This document shows positions 1 to 11,391 of a stretch of DNA of 64,000 nt, piece after piece. Position 1 is the first letter of the stretch. Every line of letters starts with the position of its first letter. Origin of the DNA: Branchiostoma floridae (taxonomy: Eukaryota; Chordata; Leptocardii; Amphioxiformes; Branchiostomatidae); the NCBI RefSeq assembly GCF_000003815.2, contig NC_049984.1, positions 14,865,048 to 14,929,047 on the forward strand, read 5' to 3'. The translations under genes and the position numbers were made by a program. The notes under the pieces were generated by a model. The model saw only the letters and a program-made list of their open reading frames with translations. It was not told where the DNA came from and made no database searches.

Positions 1-2445
1 CAAACTGAAGAAAAAGTTAAAAGCTGATCTTTCTAGCATAAGGAGAGTAGTCTCTAACCATTTACACACCTAAAGCTGTATTGAAAAGCGCTCAGGTTAC
101 ACTTTGAAGCATTTTATGAGAGTGCATAATGCATTGTCAATAAAAGGTACAGAAAGTAAGAAATCAGCCCCCAAAACACTAAAATGGCAGAATTTCTTAA
201 GAAATTTCAGTCAGTTGAGTCAGGTAAATCCTTTCTATTGCCCACATAACCAATTTGGGGGAACACATTAGCCCCCAAGGATATATAAGCCCCCAAGGGC
301 ACACCTACACCCCCCCCCCATTCTGTGCACTCCCAGTATCTGCTCCAAAGTGTGGTTGAACAGCATTTAGATACAAATTTTGGTGTCTAAATTGATGGAG
401 AGTAGTCTCCTTGTGACAGGGTGAGCAGATTTTACCATTTTCCCCTGTTTGTGTCACTTTTTGCTAAGCAATATGAAGTCTAATCAAAGCCACAGGCCTT
501 ACCACAGGCCTCCTGACACCTGTGCTCCCTGGGGACCAATCCTAGGGGTAGGGTCTCCGTGAAGTCTTTGAAACTTGTGATGATGCTTGACAACCCTTCC
601 CGCGTCACTTGGAGTGTCTTGTCACTTGCCAATTTTGAACTAGAATACCCTACCGAAAGCATGCACCCCCCTGAACTTGAGAATTGACAAATTTCAATCA
701 TCTCACATGATGCGGGTAAGAGTTGTCAAACATTATCCCAAGTTTCAAAGCTTTCTGACCAAGAATGCTCCCAGGGGAGTAGATCTCATGGCAGGTGTCA
801 GAGGACTTTCCTCAAGGCTTTGGCAGTGGTCTGAGGCATTTGATAGGCGCCATAGCATTCACCAAAAAGTGACACAAACTGAAGAAAAAGTTAAAAGCTG
901 ATCTTTCTAGCATAAGGAGAGTAGTCTCTAACCATTTACACACCTAAAGCTGTATTGAAAAGCGCTCAGGTTACACTTTGAAGCATTTTATGAGAGTGCA
1001 TAATGCATTGTCAATAAAAGGTACAGAAAGTAAGAAATCAGCCCCCAAAACACTAAAATGGCAGAATTTCTTAAGAAATTTCAGTCAGTTGAGTCAGGTA
1101 AATCCTTTCTATTGCCCACATAACCAATTTGGGGGAACACATTAGCCCCCAAGGATATATAAGCCCCCAAGGGCACACCTACACCCCCCCCCCATTCTGT
1201 GCACTCCCAGTATCTGCTCCAAAGTGTGGTTGAACAGCATTTAGATACAAATTTTGGTGTCTAAATTGATGGAGAGTAGTCTCCTTGTGACAGGGTGAGC
1301 AGATTTTACCATTTTCCCCTGTTTGTGTCACTTTTTGCTAAGCAATATGAAGTCTAATCAAAGCCACAGGCCTTACCACAGGCCTCCTGACACCTGTGCT
1401 CCCTGGGGACCAATCCTAGGGGTAGGGTCTCCGTGAAGTCTTTGAAACTTGTGATGATGCTTGACAACCCTTCCCGCGTCACTTGGAGTGTCTTGTCACT
1501 TGCNNNNNNNNNNNNNNNNNNNNNNNNNNNNNNNNNNNNNNNNNNNNNNNNNNNNNNNNNNNNNNNNNNNNNNNNNNNNNNNNNNNNNNNNNNNNNNNNN
1601 NNNTCATCTCACATGATGCGGGTAAGAGTTGTCAAACATTATCCCAAGTTTCAAAGCTTTCTGACCAAGAATGCTCCCAGGGGAGTAGATCTCATGGCAG
1701 GTGTCAGAGGACTTTCCTCAAGGCTTTGGCAGTGGTCTGAGGCATTTGATAGGCGCCATAGCATTCACCAAAAAGTGACACAAACTGAAGAAAAAGTTAA
1801 AAGCTGATCTTTCTAGCATAAGGAGAGTAGTCTCTAACCATTTACACACCTAAAGCTGTATTGAAAAGCGCTCAGGTTACACTTTGAAGCATTTTATGAG
1901 AGTGCATAATGCATTGTCAATAAAAGGTACAGAAAGTAAGAAATCAGCCCCCAAAACACTAAAATGGCAGAATTTCTTAAGAAATTTCAGTCAGTTGAGT
2001 CAGGTAAATCCTTTCTATTGCCCACATAACCAATTTGGGGGAACACATTAGCCCCCAAGGATATATAAGCCCCCAAGGGCACACCTACACCCCCCCCCCA
2101 TTCTGTGCACTCCCAGTATCTGCTCCAAAGTGTGGTTGAACAGCATTTAGATACAAATTTTGGTGTCTAAATTGATGGAGAGTAGTCTCCTTGTGACAGG
2201 GTGAGCAGATTTTACCATTTTCCCCTGTTTGTGTCACTTTTTGCTAAGCAATATGAAGTCTAATCAAAGCCACAGGCCTTACCACAGGCCTCCTGACACC
2301 TGTGCTCCCTGGGGACCAATCCTAGGGGTAGGGTCTCCGTGAAGTCTTTGAAACTTGTGATGATGCTTGACAACCCTTCCCGCGTCACTTGGAGTGTCTT
2401 GTCACTTGCCAATTTTGAACTAGAATACCCTACCGAAAGCATGCA
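1..2445. repeat. Tandem array of 874-bp palindromic unit, ~2.8 copies
   Basis: The sequence at position 1 recurs at 875 and 1781. Copies look identical wherever I compared them, including a 10-C run. The second period is 906 only because 100 Ns replace 68 bases. Each unit is also a long imperfect inverted repeat: about 320-662 pairs with about 663-1005, around GCATGC at 659-664. Matching landmarks are GTGTCACTTTTTG against CAAAAAGTGACAC, and CTTTGAAACTTG against CAAGTTTCAAAG. The third copy leaves the array at 2445, within 3 bp of the palindrome axis. The short ORFs here overlap on both strands, match no family I know and are not called as genes. Confidence 0.9.
1504..1603. other. Assembly gap (100 N)
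   Basis: One hundred Ns of presumably arbitrary length. By comparison with copy 1 the missing stretch should be 68 bases (equivalent of 630-697), centred on the hairpin tip of the unit. Confidence 0.95.
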
Positions 2446-3139
2446 GGCTAAATTTCAATATTTCCTATGCATATTCTTAACAATGGGAATCATGGGAGAA
2501 AGAGGCTGTCAAAAATCACCTACCTGACTTTTAGAACATGAAAAACTCACATTGGCAAGGTTGTCCGACCTCTGAAGAGTAATTTAACGACAAAAAAGGG
2601 AAAAAATTTACGGCGGAATTATATCATACGCCATGAAAACATAGGTGGGAGACCTTTTCACCCCCTTTCACTGCATGTAAACAACACCAAAACACCTAAC
2701 TTCTAAGGCCTACTGCAACCACAAATATCACTAAAAATCTGTTTTTTCAACACAATATAGAAGCTACAACCCTTGCCTATAAGATGCACCCCCAAAATCC
2801 AAACATATCCCAAGAAAAACAATTTTACAGCCACTTTTCCCAAGCCTACCTAAGCATTCTGAGGGCACTAAAACTGGGTCATCTGCGCAAGTCCGGAAAT
2901 ACTGACATTTGCCCTGTGGGGGGTTCTGAAGAACCCCCCTGGCTACGGCCATGTTGTGAATAACGGTGTCTGTAAGCGGTGTCCATACTCGTAGTATTCT
3001 AACTTACCTTAGTATGGAAAGAGCTGACCGGGAAGCGAAGGGCCTCTGGGTTTCCTATGTCTGCGTGATGGCCAACTACAGGCGATTTCGGCCGCCGTGT
3101 CAGGAGAAGACTCGTTTGTTGACCTTGCCACCGGACAAG
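2446..3139. other. No gene recognised
   Basis: Unique-looking sequence between the palindromic array and the next inverted repeat. It has short ORFs on both strands without recognisable motifs or paired splice sites. Confidence 0.5.
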
Positions 3140-3410
3140 GGAAGACTAGTCTCTACCAGACTCCGGATCGCTGGAAAATCGTAGAAATGGAACAAATAGA
3201 GAGGAAATATAACCCNNNNNNNNNNNNNNNNNNNNNNNNNNNNNNNNNNNNNNNNNNNNNNNNNNNNNNNNNNNNNNNNNNNNNNNNNNNNNNNNNNNNN
3301 NNNNNNNNNNNNNNNGCTGTTCCTGGCCGGTTATATTCCTCTGGCCGGCTTACTCCTGATTTGTTCCATTTCTACGATTTTTCCAGCATCCGGAGTCTGG
3401 TAGAGACTAA
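3140..3410. repeat. Inverted repeat split by a 100-N gap
   Basis: The left arm (3140-3214) carries CTCTACCAGACTCCGGATCG and AAATCGTAGAAATGGAACAA. The right arm (3329-3410) carries the reverse complement TTGTTCCATTTCTACGATTT and CATCCGGAGTCTGGTAGAG. The Ns (3216-3315) sit at the centre. A diverged relative lies at about 54,990-55,100, so this is a dispersed family, probably the terminus of a DNA element. Confidence 0.8.
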
Positions 3411-3649
3411 GGGAAGGCGCTGTGTTTCCAAATTCTACCCAACATTTCCCTCGAACCTACGATCGAGGTTGTTGTTTCTCCACTTAGTGCACTCGTCGCC
3501 CATCAGGTAAGATTATTCATATCGTTATTACTTACACAATGACTTGTTTTTTAACAGTCGGGGCACCGTAGTTCGCCCCCCCCTCCCCCATTTTGTCGAT
3601 ACATTATCAAGTTATTTGTGGTCCTCTCTGGTTCGAAAACTAAACTTTG

Positions 3650-4597
3650 ACCCTATTCAGACGGGGTGGGGGGGGGGGTGGGTTGAGGCCTGCGCCAATT
3701 TTGATGTCCTATAACGCCAGAACGGCTTACGCTAGAGCCACCAAATTTGGTGAGTTTTCCTAAATATTGTTGGCAACAATTAAAAAAAGTTTGACAAATT
3801 TTCCATTTTTTCGTGTTGCCATGGCAACCGTTTGTTGACAGGCAGTTTTGCCAAAAATCACTATTTTTGGTTCTAACAATGCATTTTTCACATTTGCTAT
3901 ATTACTATTTTGTTGCATAAATAAAATCGTGTATTATTTAGCATATCTTTCATAATGCATAAATTATGCTAATTTGATGACGTCATCAGCCCAAAATGGC
4001 GGACCGTATGGCCAGATCAAGAATAACAACCTTACTTACTAGTATTATCCCTTAAAATGTGTAAATCCCTGGTATTTTTTCATCAAAAACCATCTAAATG
4101 AATGAATTTAGTCTATTTCCATTGCCCTTTGTGATTATTTGTTGCAAAAAAAGTATTTTTAAAAATTCAAGGTGGTGGATATAATATGGTGGAGCCCAAC
4201 TCATGTCTTTGATGTGCATGACGTCATTTTATGATGTCATTTTGACGTCATTGATGTTGCTATTGGCAACGCAAGTTGTAATAAACATTATTATTCTGTT
4301 ATCTGCACTTGTTGTTACATTTTTGTAGCATAACTTGAGTTTTCTGAGAATACCCTTTTTTCATGGGTTCGGCCAATATAATCAAATTGATGGCGCCATA
4401 GTTACGTTATATTACGTCAACGTAACGTCAAACGTACAAAACTTGTCAGAAATTATGTCGACATAATGTCCTGAAAATTTGGTGGCCGTACGGCACGTCG
4501 TGTTAGAGTTATAGGACTTAGAAGTGGAGGGCCTCAAAAGCCCCCCCCCCCTCCCCCCGGTCCAGGGATGACCAAAAAGGCCCGGTCTGAATAGGGT
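3650..4597. mobile_element. TIR element (~948 bp, non-autonomous)
   Basis: It begins ACCCTATTCAGACGGGG and ends CCCGGTCTGAATAGGGT, forming a terminal inverted repeat. Pairing continues inward: GTCCTATAACGCCAGAACGG near the left end matches GTTAGAGTTATAGGAC near the right end, and CCACCAAATTT matches AAATTTGGTGG. The interior is AT-rich, has several TGACGTCAT-like palindromes and no convincing ORF. No clear target-site duplication was found, so the superfamily is not assigned. Confidence 0.75.
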
Positions 4598-4904
4598 TTA
4601 AAAAACACACACACAAAAAAAAAAACTTATAATATCAATACAAATCAAAAAGATTACTGAACTAAAAAATTAGGTTTCCCATTTGTTCTTACTTTCATGT
4701 AGTTTTCATTCCCCTTGTTGTGATACTCCTACCCAACGAAAGAAATAGTCAAGTCTAGTATGTTCAAATGTTACAAACGTTTGTGAGTGACACTATATTG
4801 ATGACATCGTGTAAAGGGTGGCATGATGTCTTAATACTTTGGAAATATGTCTGCACTACCTTCTACTACCTGTGACATTGTGTTCAAACTTGCACTCATT
4901 TCAG

Positions 4905-5648
4905 ATACATCGATATGAGAGTATCTGGATACAAGGCAGTACACTTGAAGACACCAGCAGACATCAAACAGTATCTCGGTACACCAGATCAGAATGTTCG
5001 ATTTGGTAAGTAACCCAATTATACACAATATAAATATAGTATTCTTGTATGATTTCTTTGGTCCTCATCACAGCCACATGAACAAGAATTTGCCTTATCT
5101 TTTCTGGTCAACAAAATGCAACTCAGGATTTAAAATTAAAACAATACAACAATAACTGTTATTAATTCATACACAAAAGTGAATCAGAAACAATCGAATC
5201 AGAACTACATTCTACGGCGCCTTATCGAGAGCCATCCCCTCCCTATTGCACTCTTGGCTGTGGACGAGGCTCACTGTATACTTCAATGGTAAGCTATTAT
5301 CGATAAAATAAATTCTTGGTTTACTATAAGCATTTATAAGGCATCAATTTTCCTGGTGTGATCCTTGATAAAAAATTATTAAGACAACGCTACACTAGTA
5401 TACTATTACTAAAAGTCTACATGTTCTCCATAAGGGATGATGACTTCCGGAAGACTTTCAAAGAGCTTGGGAGTCTGCGTGCCCTCTTGCCTCAGAAGGT
5501 GCCAGTCATGGCCTTGACTGCCACTGCAACCCCTGCTGTGGTGAAGGCAGTGAAGGACACCCTCCACATGGATGACTTTGTGACAGTGAAGGGCTACTTG
5601 GACAGGCCAAACATCCATCTCCTGCGGAGGAAGATCAAGAGTATGAAG
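4905..5648 (+). pseudogene. RecQ-like helicase exons (copy 1, partial)
   Basis: Three exon-like blocks. 4905-5005 (after TTTCAG, before GTAAGT) reads GYKAVHLKTPADIKQYL, plausibly the motif Ia/Ib region. About 5203-5288 ends IALLAVDEAHCILQW, the RecQ motif II DExH box, with the final Trp codon split by GTAAGC. 5435-5648 continues DDDFRKTFKELGSLR and then VPVMALTATATP (motif III) and DRPNIHLLRRK, ending at GTAAGC. The second junction is exactly in phase (TG|G); the first is not, so an exon may be missing or broken. Walker A and motifs IV-VI were not found nearby, so the copy is incomplete. RecQ-family enzymes are 3'-5' DNA helicases; in this setting it is more likely a transposon-borne relative than a host BLM/WRN gene. 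Confidence 0.65.
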
Positions 5649-5889
5649 GTAAGCATTTTTCATCAATACAGGTTTTTGACTTGTTAATCAAATTCATGCC
5701 AAATCAGCAATCTATTTTTATATTTCAGCCATACATAATAAGGGGGAATATAATGGAATCCGAAAGGTTTCCTCCTCCTTTCTTCCCCCGGGCAATCTTC
5801 AAAGGGATTCATCTCCGCCGTTCCTGGACCGAATGACCTGAAATTCGGCACAGGGGTAGAGTGGGCCAATACCTTGATGCTTTTTTCTC

Positions 5890-6550
5890 ATTTTTTTCAT
5901 ATCTGCCTCTAAAGTGATTTTATTGAGATTTTTTGGTCAATTTTAGACCAAAACTGTATATTTTGGCCCCTGTACCCTGGTATTACAACCAAATGAGCTG
6001 AAATTTGACAGAGATGTGCCTTGATAATGCCCCCATATAAATTCGATAACACTTTTGGTGTACAGTACAACAAAATGCTTATTTTTGCGATTTTTTGACC
6101 AATTTTTGACCAAAAAAGGACACTTTTGGCCCCTGTACCCTGGTATTACAACCAAATGAGCTGAAATTTGACAGAGATGTGCCTTAATAATGCCCTCATA
6201 TAAATTCAATAACACTTTTGGTGTACAGTACAACAAAATGCTTATTTTTGCGATTTTTTTTACCAATTTTTGACCAAAAAGGACACTTTTGGCTCCTGTA
6301 CCTTGGTATTGCAACCGAATGAGCTGAAATTTGACACAGATGTGCCTTGATAATCCCGTCATATAAATTCAATAACACTTTTGGTGTACAGTGCAACAAA
6401 ATGCTTATTTTTGCGATTTTTGGCCAATTTTTGACCAAAAAAGGACACTTTTGGCTCCTGTACCCTGGTATTACAATTAAATGACCTGAAATTTGGTATA
6501 GATAGGCATTAGATACTTGGTAACAAGATTCAAGTAAAATTTTTGACATA
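5890..6550. repeat. 163-bp tandem repeat, ~4 copies
   Basis: TGTACCCTGGTATTAC or a close variant recurs at about 5971, 6134, 6297 and 6460, a spacing of 163 bp each time. The unit is T-rich and includes CTGAAATTTGACAGAGATG and TTTTGGTGTACAGT. 163 is not a multiple of 3, so the long minus-strand ORFs through it switch frame between copies and are not taken as genes. Confidence 0.9.
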
Positions 6551-7790
6551 AACAACTTTAAAATGATTAATTTTGGCACTTTTCTGAGGGGAAATTTGTT
6601 TTCTTTTGGCCTCCTGACGTGACCTTCCGTGACCCCGCACAGAGCCACACCTGTGCGCGTCAGCCGGAGAGTTAATTGAATCAAAGACCTAGCCAATCAG
6701 CGAAGAGGAGGCCAAAGGCTAATTAATATTCATAAGCGGGGCCTCATGATCCCGTATATAGCAGTGTTCCCGCCAGGGGGAGCGAAGCCCGCCTAAGGCT
6801 CTCGCATTTTAGACTATTCAGAAGGCTTTATATTGTATCAGTTCTTAGGGGCATATCTATGATAATCGCAGCAGTCACTTAACTTCTCTTCAGGAGTTTA
6901 GCGTAACACTATTTCAGTTCAAACCGTCAAAGGCAACTAAAAACAAACTTTAACGTTACTGAGTTCAACAGTACTTATAACTTGTTATCCGAAGTTGAAA
7001 CGCTAGCGATGGTATTTTCGCTGCGCTGTTAGCTCCGTGCGACTGTTGTTGACGGTCTTATAACGGTATATTTTGCACCCCTGTACCCTGGTATGAGTAA
7101 CATTTGGTATAGATAGGCATAAGATAGTTGGTAATATGATCCAAGTAAAATTTTTGGCATAAAGTACTGTAAAAGGCTTAATTACAGCACTTTTTTTTAG
7201 GGGAAATTGGTTTTCTTTCGTTCTCCATGCCATGACCTTTCGGACGTTCACCCCACAGAGCCGACATCTGCACCTGCGTCTAGCCGGCAGGAAGAGTTAA
7301 TTCAATTAATGGTTCAGCCAATCAGCGAAGAGGAAAGCGAAGGCTAATTAATATTCATAAGCGGGACCACACAATACGTTAACTTGAAGACTCAGGCCGT
7401 ACAGACTTCTCGCCAGGATTTTTTCAAAGCGTCGGACAGGGGTCCGGGGGCCGCCGAATGTCCCTGGCGGGGTCCAGGGGCAGGGCCACTGTGGGGGGGA
7501 CCCAGGTGGGCGAAGCCCCCCCCGGAAGCTCTTGCATTTTAGACTATTGAGAAGGCTTCTTTTATCAGTTTTTTAGGGCCATATCTACGATAATCGTAGC
7601 AGTCACTTACTTCTCTTCAGCAGTTTGACTTTAAAATATTTCGGGTCAAAGCTTCAAAGACAACTAAAACCTCATAAACAACAAACTTTACTTAGCTCAA
7701 CAGTATACAAAAATATTGTACGGGTTGAAGCGCTTATTTATAGCGCTAGTATCTTCGCTGCGCCGTTAGCCGCCGTGCGACTTTTGTTGA
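6460..7790. repeat. Diverged tandem duplication (~0.6-0.7 kb) with CCAAT-box block
   Basis: 6460-7060 and 7075-7790 are diverged copies. Shared landmarks are GGTATAGATAGGCAT, GCCAATCAGCGAAGAGGA (about 6693 and 7318), CTAATTAATATTCATAAGCG and GCATTTTAGACTATT (6804 and 7534). The second copy has about 105 extra bases, GC-rich, near 7400-7500. The CCAAT element followed by an AT-rich box resembles a compact promoter, but no downstream ORF starts in phase in either copy. Confidence 0.8.
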
Positions 7791-10700
7791 CGTTCTGATA
7801 TCCCTACGTCGCCGCCTCGCTGATATTCCCACGGACATGTTTCAAGAAAAATACCCAGCAAAAAACGCTGTTCTGCGTCAAATTCTATTCTATACAACAT
7901 GTGGGACTCAGTGTTACAGTCTAAATATTTTGTAGAAGCACCGCTGTAGGAAAGAAGGTCCAAGCAATGTAAAACATCACGTAGCATGAAGTTCGCTGTC
8001 AACTGGCACACAGCACATGACTGTTTGAAACTCTAAGTCTAATCAACAGCCGTGTTTGATTGATAGCCGGCGGTCCTTTGATGAAGTCGGCGAAAGGTGC
8101 GTTAGTTAGAAAATCTGCGTTTAGTTTTGATACGTAATTATAAGTTAGACAGTGGCGAGAATGATTATTTTCTCATCAATATTTCTCTTCAGAATTATTT
8201 GAACTTAATTGTACATCTAAACAATTGGCTTACCTGTGCAATGTTTATATGATTAATGATCAGTGTACTGAAATCATGTGTAACGTATGGCTCCTAGTCA
8301 ATAGATCAGCATTTTCTCTATAGTGACCACCTGTCTATAGTGGCCACATTTCTATCACTGGACTAGAACTTGCGAAAACTGCTGTATTTTCTCCAGAGCA
8401 AATGTATGTGTTCCTAGTGCTGTTGTTGTTTGACATAAACTTTGAACATTTAAATTGTAAGTAACTTTAAACTGTCAGAGTTTCAGCCCAATAAAACACT
8501 CTCAGCGCCAGGGTATGAACAGACTGACCAGACAGACGAAAATAAATCCTCGAACAAAGTTCAATCGTATCTTCCGGGTCTGGCAGGAAGTTGTTAAACT
8601 AAAATAAGAATAGGCTCGATGGCTGATTGCATACAAAGTAAAACAGTTTAACAGTTTTACAGCTTGAAGAAAACAAACGCTCCTACAGTACCTGCACCTG
8701 CTTGATAATTATTAAATCGTATGCCCTACTTGAATAAAAAAAAGTTCACTGCAATAATAAATGTACCCACATCACAAGGAGCTTATACTTTTTTAAACTT
8801 ACACCTAGTTATCGTACTGAAAATTGTTAATGACATTACATGAAGTCATTCAACAATTTTCAGTCATGATGAAACTTTTCTGAATGGAAGGTGTGATTAT
8901 TGTCATTTTCTGAAAAATAGAAGCAAGCTCTGTTTTTACCTGGAATCAATTCACAATACCAGTCCACTTTGGGGGATAATGTACTGTTAAGAGGATGTTC
9001 CATTTTTGCGCAGGGGTGATTTGGAACAGTCCAATGTTGCGTGGGAAGGGGTATGGCTGAAATATGCTGTATTTGCTCTTAAGAAAATGTCGGCCTTTCT
9101 AGTTATAAAATAGTTTTTTTGCGAGGATTTGGAGTTAACGACGAGGTCATTTGGACGGTAGCAGAAGGTACGCGTTCCTTGAACGTCAGAGTACATGTCT
9201 TTGTCGATGAATTTGCCAACATTCCGCGTAGCAATATCAATCATTTTCGGCAGATTTGACTTTGGCAGGGTAAGTTGAGACAATCGAGGAAATGTTACTT
9301 GGCGGAAATCGCGGGAAAATTGGCGAGTTTAGATTTGACAAGTAAGTTTAACAATGGCGAGAATGATTATTTCCTCATCAATATTTATCGTTAGAATGTT
9401 TTGAACTGTAAATCTAAACAATTGTGTTACCTGTGCAATGTTTATATGAATAAACATACATTTTGCCAGCACGATGTTGCAGCAACATGATAACTTTATG
9501 TCTGTATTATGCCACTTTTATTGTTGAAGGCGCGTAAGCAAATGAACAAGCATGACAAAAGAAATGTTATGATACTATTTATTCGGTAACATTCACTTTT
9601 ATTCACGATTCTAATTTGCAATGCCTGCAAACTCCGATCGGAATCACCCAGACCTTGTACGATTTAAAATGCATTTAACGTGAAATTGGAATTTATGACG
9701 AATCCGACACGTTAGTTCAAGGAGCTTTTATCAGATAAAAGCTCCTTGGTTAGTTCAGATTCTTTTCTCAGTAGTCACGCTTCCTATTTTCATAGTTTAA
9801 AAACTATCGACAAAGGAAGCGTTAAAGAATGTTTTTCTCCTGGTGCAAACTGTAAACACATGTCACCCACCACTCGTCTCCGATGTGACGAAGTCATTCG
9901 CGCCATTTTTATTGGATTTTAGACGGACTCGACAGTCGAGCCGTCCACCGCGGCCTTGGCATCGTTTCCTCGCGATCGGTGTCAGCCCTGACTGCACCGC
10001 TGCCCCTTGTCGTTGTCCCTCAACTTAGTTGTAGTAGAAGCAATAGTTTCCGCGTCGTCAACTTGTTGACAGGTCGACGCCTTAGCGAGATACTTGTGTA
10101 TGTTATCCAGTCCCAAACATCGCAGTTTCTCGGTTTATTTTCGCAAAGTTTCGTGCCTCTTCTTGATTGACGTTATGTTACCGCCTTTGTTGGAGCCGCT
10201 GCTGGCTGTGATTGGTCGCAAGTTAATTCGATTTTTCGCATAAAGTGGCACGCCCTGTCTAATCGGTATATCTAAAGACTGCAGCCAAGGCTGTTGTCAT
10301 GGTAACGACACGTATAACAACATTTCCCACATGCGAATCGGGTTGGGCACGTCTTGTAAAATTAGCGTAGCGGATCCGCTCCAAGTATAAACTTCGACCC
10401 CTATATGTTGCTTTTGGTAAGTTTTTGTCGACACATCTTGGCTTCCGGGTATCGCTCCGAGGACGCAAACAGTGAAGCACCCCGGGCAGCTTGACCGATA
10501 ATGTCATCGCTACGGGCTTTCGAAATTCATTAGGATATTGTGAGATTTTAGGTCCTACAATTTTCTTGCAAATCAGATATGTTAGACCAGATGGTACATT
10601 TTTACTTCCTGTATACTGTATAGGTGTAGTTCCCGGGGAAAATTTTGTTTGGAAATACGGCGTCGTTGAAAATAGTCTCTTAACTATACGTTTCAATGGG

Positions 10701-10850
10701 GGCGAGAAACTGGGGTGTGCCCCTAAATGTTCCATTTTCGAGCAGGGGTTATTTGAGACAGTTAAATGTTGTATGGGAAAAGCTATGGCTGAAATATGCT
10801 GTATTTGCTCCTAAGCAAATGTCGGCCTTTCTAGTATACAATATACAATC
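7791..10850. repeat. Repeat-rich stretch, no gene recognised
   Basis: Two repeat families are present. One pair is about 8150-8255 and 9345-9450, sharing GGCGAGAATGATTATTT and TTACCTGTGCAATGTTTATA. The other pair is about 8990-9110 and 10,725-10,845, sharing GGCTGAAATATGCTGTATTT and AATGTCGGCCTTTCTAGT. No ORF shows a domain I recognise. The ORFs at 10,259-10,735 (minus) and 10,491-10,814 (plus) overlap each other and the repeat, and look fortuitous. Confidence 0.7.
9719..9749. repeat. Perfect hairpin (15-bp arms, 1-nt centre)
   Basis: CAAGGAGCTTTTATC is followed by A and then GATAAAAGCTCCTTG, an exact inverted repeat with essentially no loop. This is more perfect than its surroundings. It is not adjacent to a called gene, so no terminator function is claimed. 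Confidence 0.9.
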
Positions 10851-10859
10851 ATAGATGTA

Positions 10860-11185
10860 TATGTCACAGTAGAGATCACGATCCAGTAGAATCGTCGATT
10901 CTCCTAGGAGTGATCGCGATCGGAGCTGGTCCTAGGGCCAACTCTGATCTGGATCTCTCCTAGGAGAATAGGCGATTCTACTAGTACAGATTGCGATCGG
11001 GGTCTCTCCTAGGGCCAACTCCAATCTAAACTCAAATGATGCTAAGATATGGGAAACAGACTGCGATCGGGATCTGTCCTAGGACAATCGGCAATTCTAC
11101 TAGTACAGATTGCGATCGGGATCTCTCCTCGGACCAACTCGGATCCAAACTCAAATGATGCTAAGATATAGGAAACAGCAATATT
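10860..11185. repeat. 119-bp satellite, ~2.7 copies
   Basis: CTAGTACAGATTGCGATCGG recurs at 10,981 and 11,100, and TCAAATGATGCTAAGATAT at 11,032 and 11,151, a period of 119 bp. The unit is full of small palindromes (CTCCTAGGAG, CGATCG, ACTAGT). A more diverged partial copy lies at 10,860-10,980. Confidence 0.85.
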
Positions 11186-11391
11186 TTTTTTTTTTGGATA
11201 AACAATTATTTTATTTAGTATCAATGCAAACCTCCTAACTCATTACCAACTACACACATTGAAGTCTACTTGGAAAATGTACGCAATAGGTGTGAAATTG
11301 TGAGTAATATCAAAAAACGGACCTTTATCGAGAGTACAAATCAGCACCTACCCAGCAAAACTGGACGAACTATACAAGGTGTAAAAACACA

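Noticed and set aside
480-2527. ORFs of 60-124 residues in the palindromic array
   Set aside because: They occur on both strands of an inverted repeat, partly across Ns, and match no family.
5943-6696. Minus-strand ORFs of 139 and 166 residues
   Set aside because: They run through the 163-bp repeat in different frames for successive copies, so the openness comes from sequence composition.
10259-10814. Overlapping ORFs of 158 (minus) and 107 (plus) residues
   Set aside because: They lie on opposite strands of dispersed repeat sequence and have no motif or splice support.
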